Shown here: positions 1-10,000 of the stretch, one piece after another | Layout of the letters: each line of letters starts with the position of its first letter | Numbering within the stretch: position 1 is the stretch's first letter | DNA from: Nannocystis exedens | Lineage (GTDB): Bacteria; Myxococcota_A; Polyangia; Nannocystales; Nannocystaceae | Length of the DNA: 64,000 bases | NCBI RefSeq assembly: GCF_002343915.1 | Contig: NZ_NETK01000001.1 | Location: 8,694,001-8,758,000, forward strand | Reading direction: 5' to 3' | Notes under the pieces: generated by a model | What the model was told of the DNA's origin: nothing | Seen by the model: only the letters and a program-made list of their open reading frames with translations | The model's database searches: none | Program-made: the position numbers and the translations under genes

Positions 1-1032
1 GTGCATCGACCCGCGGCGAGCCGGGACGAGGCAAGGCTTTTCTTTGCGCGGCATTCGTCGATCGCGGTGGGTTGCAATCACAGCTGTTCGCAGCTCGGCG
101 GCGTCGTCGGCTCGCGGCGGGTCTCGAGATTCACGGCCCCGGGAGCGGGCAGGGCGCGGGCGATCGCGGGTGCGGTCGATCGCGGCCTGGTCGCGCCGGG
201 GAGGGTGGTGGCCGCGTCGGTGAGTGCCGACGGTCCGCCGATGCGCTCCGGGGGGCGGTGGTGGGCCGAACTGTGATTCGCAGCGGTGACCGCGGCGGTC
301 TCGCGCGGCGAGCGGACCCGATCGTGCGGCGCCGTGTTCGGGGTCGTGACAGTCCGGGTCGGCGAGCGTGGCCACGCCGTCGCGCGACGCACGAGCGCGG
401 GACAGTCCGGTCGGCGAGCGGGGAGGTGCGCTGGATCGATTGTCGGCACGACGCGCAAGGGTGGTATGATTCGTCGAGCGATCCCCTCGGCGTCGACGTA
501 CCGTCGGGCCGCCGGGCGGCCTCATCGGGGTCCAGTGCAAGCAGCAGTCGCCGACCTCACGGCCGGAGAGCGTCCGCGTCCGCAGCGGTCGCGAAATGTG
601 GAGACAGACCGATGCACATCCAAGGGCGCGCGATGCTGACCTTTCCTGTAGTGTGTCGGCGGCGTCCGAGAAACACACCAGGGTGTGCACATCGCGCGGC
701 GAGCCGCTCGCTGCAGGAGCCGTGAATGGTTCACCATGTCATTCGCCCGGGAGATCTCCCCGCGCCGCACGAAGTCGTTGCACCGGCGCGAAAATTCGTT
801 GCCCGGCGTCGCGACACCTCGAAATACATGGTTCGGCGAATGACATTCGCGAAGCGAATGGCGGACAGCTGTCCGGCCGGTAGAATTCGGATTACTCGGC
901 GAGTTGCCGCGGTGTATATCTATTCATACCCGCTACACGGGACATAGTCTTTATTTGGCTCCACGACTACGGGCATTTCCTCGGCGATACATATCCGCGC
1001 GCGAGAGAAGTGGCTGGGACGGGCTCTAGCGC
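1..1032. other. Gene-free leader upstream of the NRPS-PKS
   Basis: No convincing gene is visible; the open frames here have composition like the shadows of high-GC DNA. A near-repeat of GACAGTCCGG(G)TCGGCGAGCG occurs near 346 and 412. An extended -10-like TGGTATGAT sits at 462-470 with a poor TTGTCG 19 bases upstream; this is weak promoter evidence. From about 890 to 965 the sequence is markedly AT-richer than its surroundings, which is the likeliest place for the NRPS promoter. Confidence 0.5.
836..875. promoter_or_regulatory. Cluster of palindromes upstream of the NRPS-PKS
   Basis: GCGAATG (836-842), CATTCGC (844-850) and GCGAATG (854-860) form two back-to-back inverted pairs, followed at 862-875 by the perfect 14-bp palindrome CGGACAGCTGTCCG. 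A fourth CATTCGC lies at 740-746. The arrangement is that of binding sites for a dimeric regulator of the NRPS-PKS; the regulator is unknown. Related GCATTCG heptamers occur elsewhere in the window, so the motif may be common in this genome. Confidence 0.4.
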
Positions 1033-4000
1033 GTGCTCTTCGCGCATAAAGGGGGAAATGTGCACCTTCGTCGCTCGGATGTATACACGGGAGTTGACTG
1101 CGTCGACGTCGGCCCACCGCATCGGGAGGGCCCTGTCGCGGGCTACACAATTTCGGCCTCGTGCGAGCAGGCGCTGGTATGGCTGCGCCTGGGGCTGTTC
1201 GGGCCGTCGCCGGTGAACCACCGCTGCGCCGGCGCATGGATCGACGGACCCGTCGACGCGGCGCGGGTCGAGCAGGCGACGCTCCGGCTCGGGGAGCGCC
1301 ACGATCTGCTGCGGACGACCTTCCGCGAGCAGTCCCAGGAGAACGGCGAACCGCGGCTGTACCAAGTGATCGCCGGGGCCGCGTCGCAGCGGCTGGTCCG
1401 CATCGAGGGCGGCGACTGGAGCGAGGAGGAGGTGCTGCGCCGCGCCGGCGAGGCGGCCCGCAGCAGCCTCGACCCCCGCGACGAGCCACCCTGGCGGATC
1501 TACCTGATCCGCCAGCGCGCCGGCCGTCACCTGGCTGTATTGGTCGTACACGCGCTGCTCGCCGATGCAGACAGCGACGCGGAGTCCCTCCTCAAGGAAT
1601 GGCAAATGCTGGTCGAGGGGACCGGTCCAATGGCCGGACAGGTGACCGGCGTCTATACGCAACACCTGCGCGCCCAGGCCGAGTCGCTGGAGACGCCGCA
1701 GACGCGCGGGGCGATCGCGTGGTGGCAGGCCCAGCACGCGAGCGCGCCGGCGCTGCTCGAGCTGCCGGTGGACCGCCCGCGCTCGCCGGTGCCCGCCCGC
1801 ACCGGGGGCAGGGTGTCGCGCCGGGTCGGCGACGACCTGCCGGCGGCGCTGACGGCCGCGGCGACCCGGGCCGGCGTCGACGTCGAGACGGTCGCGCTGG
1901 CGGGGCTGCTGGCGGTGCTGCATCGCTACACCGGGCAGGCGGAGCTGGTGGTCGAGGCACGCGCGGCCAGGCCGGCGGGGAAGCTGCGCCTGGGGCCCGT
2001 GGCCGACCGCTGGATGCTGCGCGTCACGGTCGCGCCGGCGCAGGGCTTCGAGGCGCTGCTGGAGCGCACGCGGGCGGCCATCGCCACGGCGCAGGAGCAC
2101 GGGGCGCTGGCCTCGCTGGTCGCGGCCATGACGACCCGCGCGCCAGGTTGCCAGGTCTACTTCCACGGCACGTGCGCCGAGCCGTCGGCGGTCGCCCTCG
2201 ACCTCGGGGTGGTGGGCCACGAGCTCGAGCTGTCGATCGACCTGCGCGACGGGCTGCTGGTCGCCGCCTACGACCGCGACCTGTTCGAGGCCGACACGGT
2301 GGCGCGATTGCTCGGCCACTGGGAGATGGTGCTGGTCGCGGGCCTGGCCGAGCCGGCGCGGCCGATCGCCAAGCTGGCGCTGCTGGTGCCGGCCGAGCTG
2401 CAGACGATCGTCCACCAGTGGAACGCCACCGACGCGCCCCACGTCGGGCCCGACTGCCTGCACGGGCTGTTCGCCGCCCAGGTCGCGCGCACGCCCGAGG
2501 CGCCGGCGGTGGTGGGCGCCGGCGTGCGCCTGTCGTACCGCGAGCTGCACGCCCGCGCGACCCGGCTGGCCTGGCGCCTGCGGGCCCTCGGCGTCGGCGT
2601 CGACGTGCCGGTCGGGCTGTTCCTCGATCGCTCGCTCGAGCTCGCGGTCGGGGTGCTGGCGATCTTGATGGCCGGGGGGACCTACGTGCCGCTCGACCCG
2701 GCGTACCCGGCGGAGCGCGTCGGATGGATCGTCGCCGACAGCGGGGCGGTGGCGATGGTGACGACCTCGGCGCTGGCGGCCGCGCTGCCCGAGTGCCAGG
2801 CCCAGCCGGTGCTGGTCGACGCGCCGTTCGAGGCCAGCCCGGTGCCGCTGCCGCGCACCGACCCGGGCGACCTGGCGTACGTGATCTACACGTCGGGCTC
2901 GACGGGCCGGCCGAAGGGGATAGGGATGCCGCACGCGGCGCTCGTCAACCTGATCGAGTGGCACGCGGAGGCGCTGCTCGGCGGGGCGCGCACGCTGCAG
3001 TTCGCGGCGCTCGGCTTCGATGTGTGCTTCTACGAGATGTTCACGGCCTGGCGCACGGGCGGCTCGGTCCACATGATCGAGGAGGCGGTCCGCCACGACG
3101 TGGCCCGCCTCGGCGCGGTGATCGAGGCCGAGGCGATCGAGAAGGTCATCCTGCCGGTGGTGGTGCTGCAGCAGCTGGCGGAGGAGTTCGCCGACCGCCC
3201 GGAGGTGCTGCGCAGCCTCAAAGAGGTGACGACGACGGGCGAGCAGATGCACCTGACCGCGCCGGTGATCGCGTTGTTCGAGCGCCTGCCCCACTGCACC
3301 CTGCACAATCACTACGGGCCGGCGGAGACCCACGTGGTCACCGCGTTCGCGCTGCCCGAGGCGCGCTCGCAGTGGGTGCCGCACCCGCCGATCGGGCGGC
3401 CGATCGCCAACACCCGCGTGCGGGTGCTCGACCCGCACATGAACCTGTGCCCGGTCGGCGTGCCCGGCGAGCTGTACCTCGGCGGCGAGGGCCTGGCCCG
3501 CGGCTACTGGAACCGGCCCGACCTGACGGCCGAGCGGTTCGTCCCCGATCCGTTCGCCACGGAGCCGGGGGCGCGGCTTTATCGCACCGGCGACATCACC
3601 CGCCAGCGGCCCGACGGGACCCTCGAGTACCTCGGCCGGCGCGACGATCAGGTGAAGATCCGCGGGGTCCGGGTCGAGCTCGGCGAGGTGCTGTCGGCGA
3701 TCTCCCGCCACCCGCGGGTGCAGGAGGCGGTGGTCATCGCCCGCGAGGACACGCCCGGCGAGCGCCGGCTGGTGGCCTACTTCGTGCCGACGCAGGGCGA
3801 GGCGGCCGGCGAGGTGGCGATCGAGCTGCGCGCGTTCCTCCGCCGCTCGCTGACGGAGGCGATGATCCCGACGGCGTTCGTGGGCCTGCGCGAGCTGCCG
3901 CTGACGCCGAACGGGAAGATCGACAAGCGGGCGCTGCCGCGGCCGGAGGACGAGGCGACGGCGGGCACGTCGGTGCCGCCGCGCTCGGAGCTCGAGGTGT

Positions 4001-7000
4001 CGCTGGCGGCGATCTGGCAAGACGTGCTGAAGGTCGAGCGGGTCGGCGCGCACGACGACTTCTTCGCGCTCGGCGGGCACTCGCTGCTGGCGACGCAGGT
4101 GCTGGCGCGGGTGCGGCGGACCTTCGGGGTCGAGCTGGCGCTGGCGGAGCTGTACGCGGGGCCGACGGTGGCGGGGCTGGCGGCGCTGGTGCGGGCCCGG
4201 CGGGCGCCGGCGAGCGAGGCGAGTCCGATCGAGCCGGCGCGGCGCGACGGGCCGCTGCCGCTGTCGCTGGCGCAGGAGCGGCTGTTCTTCCTCCACCGCC
4301 TGGCGCCCGAGAGCACGGCCTACAACTGCCCGCACGGGTTCCGCCTGCGCGGCCGGCTCGACGCGGCGGCGCTGCAGCGCGGGCTCGACGGGTTGGTGGC
4401 GCGTCACGAGGCGCTGCGGACGACGTTCCTCGAGGTCGAGGGGCAGGCGCGGCAGGTGATCGCGGCCCGCGGCGCGGTGCCGCTGCGCCGCTTCGATCTG
4501 CGCGGCCTGCCGGACGAGCTGCGGGCGCTCGAGCTCGAGCGAAGGCTGGCGGTCGAGGTGCGGCGGCCGTTCGACCTCGAGCGCGGGCCGCTGGTGCGCG
4601 GGTGCCTCGTGCAGCTCGCCGACGAGGAGCACTTCCTGCTGCTCGACCTGCACCACATCGTCACCGACGGCTGGTCGATGCGGCTCCTGCTCGACGAGCT
4701 GGCGGCGCTCTACGAGGCCGACGTGCGCGGGGAGGAGGCCTCGCTCGCGCCGCTCGGGCTGCAGTTCGCCGACTACGCGGCGTGGGAGCGCGGGCGCCTG
4801 CAGCAAGGGCTGGAGCGGTCGATCGCGTGGTGGCGCGAGACGCTGGCCGACGCGCCGCGGCTCTTGCCGCTGCCGACGGACCGGCCGCGGCCGAACACGC
4901 AGAGCTTCCGCGGCGGGGCGGTGGCGCTGCGCCCGGGGGCGGAGGTCAGCGCGGCGCTGCGGCGGATCGGCGCGCCGGCCGGGCTGTCGCCGACGCTGGT
5001 GCTGCTGGCCGGGTTCGCGGCGCTGCTGCACCGCTACACCGGCGAGCCCGTGATCGTGCTCGGGATGCCGACGGCGGCCCGCGACCGCGTCGAGCTCGAG
5101 GGGCTGGTCGGGTTCTTCGTCAACACGCTGCCGATCCGCGTCGACCTCGCCGGCGACCCGAGCTTCCTCGAGCTGCTGGCGCAGGTGCGCAAGACGACGC
5201 TGGCGGCCTACGACCACGACGCGGTGCCGTTCGACCGCATCGTCCAGGAGCTGAGGCCCGAGCGCACGCTGAGCCACAACCCGATCGTGCAGGTCGGCTT
5301 CGCGCCGCAGCCGCCGGGGGCCCGCGCGCTGCGGCTGGCCGGGCTGCAGGTCGAGAGCGTCGAGGCCGACGTGCCGCGGGCGATCTTCGACCTGACGCTG
5401 TACGTGTCCGAGGAGGCCGGCGAGCTGGCGGCGTCGCTCGAGTACAGCGCCGACCTGTTCGAGCGCGCGACGATCGAGCGCATGGGCGAGCACCTGCTGG
5501 CGCTGCTGCGCGGGGCGATCGCGCGGCCGCAGGGGCGGGTGTCGCAGGTGCCGATCCTCGGGCCGGAGGAGCGCGCCGACGTGGTGACGCGCTGGAACCG
5601 GACCGCGGCGGCGCCGGGCCGGCCGGAGATGATGCACGCGCTGGTGGCCCGGGCGGCGGCGCAGGACCCGGCGCGCGTCGCGGTGACTCTCGGCGACGAG
5701 CGGCTGACGTACGCCGAGCTCGAGCGGCGCGCCGGGGCGCTGGCGCGGCACCTGGCGGCGCGAGGCGTGGGCGCCGAGTCGCTGGTGGCGATCAGCGTCG
5801 AGCGCTCGCTCGAGCTGGTGATCGCGGTGGTGGCGGTGCTCAAGGCGGGGGCGGCGTTCCTGCCGCTCGACCCGGCGTATCCGGCGGAGCGGCTGGCGTT
5901 CATGCTAGAAGACAGCGGGGCGCGGGTGGTGCTGACGCAGGCGCGGCTGGCCGAGCGGTTCGCCGGGCGCGAGGTGATCCGGCTCGACGCCGATCATGCG
6001 GCGATCGATGCGGATCCAACGGACGTGACCGTGGCCGACGATCCCGCGCGGGCGGCCTACGTGATCTACACGTCGGGCTCGACGGGGCGGCCGAAGGGGG
6101 TGGTGGTCGAGCACCGCAGCGCGGTCAACCTGGCGCGGGCCCAGCGGGCGCTGTTCGGGCTGACGGAGGCCAGCGTGGTGCTGCAGTTCTCGGCGCTGAG
6201 CTTCGACGCGTTCGTGTTCGAGCTGCTGCTGGCGTGGGGCGTCGGCGCGACCCTGTGCCTGCTGCCGCCGCGCCTGCCGGTGCCGGGGCCCGAGTTCAGC
6301 GAGCTGCTGCGCAGCCAGCGGGTGTCGATGTGCGTGCTGCCGCCGTCGGTGCTGGCGGCGATGGCCGACGACCCGCTGCCCGACCTCGTGCACGTGGTCG
6401 CGGCCGGCGAGGCCTGCAGCGCCGAGCTGGTGGCGCGGTGGGGCCGGGGGCGGCGGTTCGTCAACGCCTACGGGCCGACCGAGACGACCGTGTGCGCGAC
6501 CGCGGCGCCGTGCGAGCCCGGCGAGGGCCCGCCGCCGATCGGCCGGCCGCTCGTCGACGTGCAGGTCTACGTGCTCGACCCGGCCGGCAACCCGGCGCCG
6601 GTCGGCGTGTTCGGCGAGCTGTACGTCGGCGGCGCCGGCGTGGCCCGCGGCTACCTCGGGCGGCCTGCGCTGACGGCCGAGCGGTTCGTGCCGGATCCGT
6701 TCTCCGGCGTGCGCGGGGCCCGGCTGTACCGCACCGGCGACCGCGTGCGCTGGCGGGCTGACGGGCAGCTCGAGTTCGCGGGGCGGCTCGATCGCCAGGT
6801 CAAGCTCCGCGGCTTCCGCATCGAGCTCGGCGAGGTCGAGGCGGTGGTCCGCGCCCACCCCGAGGTGCAGGACGCGGCGGTGGTGGCGGCGCGCCAGGAG
6901 CTGGTGGCCTACGTGGTGCCGCGCGCGGCCCAGGCGAGGCTGTCGGCGGCGGTGCGCGAATTCGCGCGAGCGCGGCTGCCGGGGCACATGGTGCCGTCGG

Positions 7001-10000
7001 CGGTGGTCGTGGTGGAGGCGTTCCCGACGCTGCCGAACGGCAAGGTCGACGTGCGGGCGCTGGCGGAGCGCAGCCCGCGGGCGGAGGCGCGGGCGCTCGC
7101 GCTGCCGCGCTCGCAGGTGGAGCAGGCGCTGGCGGCGATCTGGCGCGAGGTGCTGAACCTCGAGCAGGTCGGGATCGACGAGCCGTTCTTCGAGCTCGGC
7201 GGGCACTCGCTGCTGCTGGCGCGGGTGCGCACGGCGATCGAGGCGCGGTTCGGGCGGCGGCTCGACATGGTCGAGCTGTTCCAGCACCCGACGATCCGCA
7301 GCCTGGCGGGCCGGCTCGCGGGGGCGACGGCGGAGGTTGCAGCTGCAACGACGGCGACCCGGCCGGAGGGCGCGAGCGAGGCGATCGCCATCGTCGGCAT
7401 GGCGGGGCGCTTCCCGGGGGCCGACGACGTCGAGGCGCTGTGGCAGAACCTGCTCGCGGGGGTCGAGGGGATCCGCTTCGCCGACGCGGAGGAGCTGACG
7501 GCGGCGGGGGTCGACCCGGCGCTGCGCACGGCGCCCGGGTTCGTGCCGGCGTTCGGGCGCATGAACGACGCGTTCTGCTTCGACGCGGCGTTCTTCGGCT
7601 ACAGCCCGCAGGAGGCGCGGCTGATGGACCCGCAGCAGCGGGTGTTCCTCGAGGCGGCGTTCGCGGCGCTCGAGGACGCGGGCTGCGACCCGGCCCGCGG
7701 GACGCTGCGCGTGGGCGTGTTCGGCGGCTGCGACGCGCCGCGCCACTGGCTGGCGCTCGGCGGCTCGGCCGGGGGGATCGACGAGTTCCAGCGCGGGGTG
7801 GCCAACATCCCCGACAACCTGACGTCGCGCGTGGCCTACAAGCTGGGGCTGCGCGGGCCGGCGGTGACGGTGCTGTCGGCGTGCTCGACGTCGCTGGTGG
7901 CGGTCCACCTGGCCAGCCAGAGCCTGCGCGCCGGCGAGTGCGACGTGGCCCTGGCCGGCGGCGCCGCGGTGGCGCCGGCGTCGGTGCTCGGCCACGTCCA
8001 CGAGGACGGGTCGATCCTGTCGCCCGACGGCCATTGCCGGCCCTTCGACGCCGAGGCCGGCGGGACGGTGGCGGCCAGCGGGGTCGGGGTGGTGGTGCTG
8101 AAGCGCCTCGCCGACGCGCTGCGCGACGGCGACGCGATCCGGGCGGTGATCCGCGGCTCGGCGATCGGCAACGACGGGGCCGAGAAGGTCGGCTACACGG
8201 CGCCGGGGCTGCAGGGCCAGGTCGACGTGCTGCGCCGGGCCTACGCGGCGGCCGAGGTGTCGCCGGCGAGCGTGGCGCTGGTCGAGGCCCACGGGACGGC
8301 GACGCGGCTCGGCGACCCGATCGAGGTGGCCGCGCTGACGCAGGTGTTCCGCGGGGCGGAGGCGCCGGTCGGCAGCTGCGCGCTGGGGTCGGTGAAGAGC
8401 AACCTCGGGCACCTCAGCGCGGCGGCCGGGGTGACGGGGCTGATCAAGGCGACGCTGGCGCTCGAGCGCGGGCAGATCCCGCCGACGCTGCACTTCCGCC
8501 GGCCGAACCCGGAGCTGCACCTCGAGGAGAGCCCGTTCTTCGTCAACACGGCGCCGGTGGCCTGGCCGGCGGGCGCGGGGCCGCGGCGCGCCGGCGTGAG
8601 CGCGTTCGGGGTCGGCGGGACGAACGCGCACGTGGTGCTCGAGGAGGCGCCCGCGGCGGCGCCGAGCGGGCCCGGGCGACCGTGGCCGCTGCTGCCCCTG
8701 TCGGCGCGTACGAGCGCGGCCCTGGCGTCGCAGGCGGAGCGGCTGGCCGCCCACCTGCGCGCGCGACCGTCGCTTCCGCTGGCCGACGTCGCGTACACGC
8801 TGCAGCGGCGGGCCGCGCTGGCGCCGGCGCGCTGCGTGGTGGTCTGCCGCGACTCGGAGGGCGCGCAGGCGGCCCTGAGCGGCCGCAGCCCGGGCCAGGT
8901 GGTCCGCGGGCAGGTGCGCGCCCGCGCGCCGCAGGTGGTGTTCGTGTTCCCCGGCGGCGGCAGCCAGCACGTCGACATGGGCCGCGAGCTGTACGCCCAC
9001 CTGCCGGTGTTCCGCGCGGCCCTCGACGAGTGCGCGGCGCTGTTCGAGCGCGAGCTCGGCGAGGACATCCGGACGTCGATGTTCCCGCCGCCGGGCGGGT
9101 TCGAGGCGGCCAAGCAGCGGCTGCTGGCGCCGTCGCGCAACATGGCGTCGATCTTCGCGGTCGAGTACGCGCTGTCGCTGCAGCTCATGCGCTGGGGCCT
9201 GCGCCCGGCGGCGCTGTTCGGCCACAGCCTCGGCGAGTACGTGGCGGCCGCGATCGCGGGGGTGTTCTCGCTGGCCGACGCGGTCGCGCTGGTGGCCACC
9301 CGCGGGGCGCTGTGCGACGCGGCCCCGCCGGCGGCGATGGTGGCAGTGCCGCTGGCGGTGACGGCCCGCTTGCCGCCGGGGCTGTCGGTGGCGGCGATCA
9401 ACGGGCCCGAGGACTGCGTGATCGCGGGCGCGGCCCCGGCGATCGAGCCGTTCGTGGCGGCGCTGCAGGCGGAGGGCATCGAGGCCCGCCGGCTGCCGAT
9501 CGCCACGGCGTCGCACTCGGAGCTGATGGAGCCGCTGGTCGAGCGGCTGGTCGAGCGGGCCCGCAAGGTCGCGTTCGCGGCGCCGCAGATCGCGATGATC
9601 TCGGGCGTGACCGGCGCGTGGATCGAGGCGGAGATCCGCGACCCGGCCTACTGGGGCCGCCACCTGCGCCAGACGGTCCGCTTCGCCGACGGGGTGGCGA
9701 CGCTGCACGCCGACCCCGACTTCGTGTGCCTCGAGGTCGGCCCCGGCGGCCACCTGGCGAGCTTCATCCGCAACCACCCGGACGCGGGCCCGGACCGGCT
9801 GGTGGTGGCGACGATGGCCCACTGGCGCTCGGGTCGCAGCGAGCTCGAGGCGCTGATGCTGGCGCTCGGGCAGCTCTGGTGCGCAGGGGCGACGATCGAC
9901 TGGGAGGCGTTCACCGGCGAGGAGCGCCGCCGCAAGGTGCCGCTGCCGACGTACCCGTTCGCCCGCACCCGCCACGCGCTCGAGCTGCGCCCGGCCGCGC

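Noticed and set aside
440..470. Sigma-70-like promoter TTGTCG-19-TATGAT
   Set aside because: The extended -10 is good, but the -35 is poor, spacing is 19 and no gene starts within 560 bases; recorded only in the leader description.
967..5751. 1594-codon open frame antisense to the NRPS-PKS
   Set aside because: Arg/Gln/Leu/Pro-rich product with no domain, lying opposite a clearly recognised synthase; a shadow caused by G/C-ending codons.
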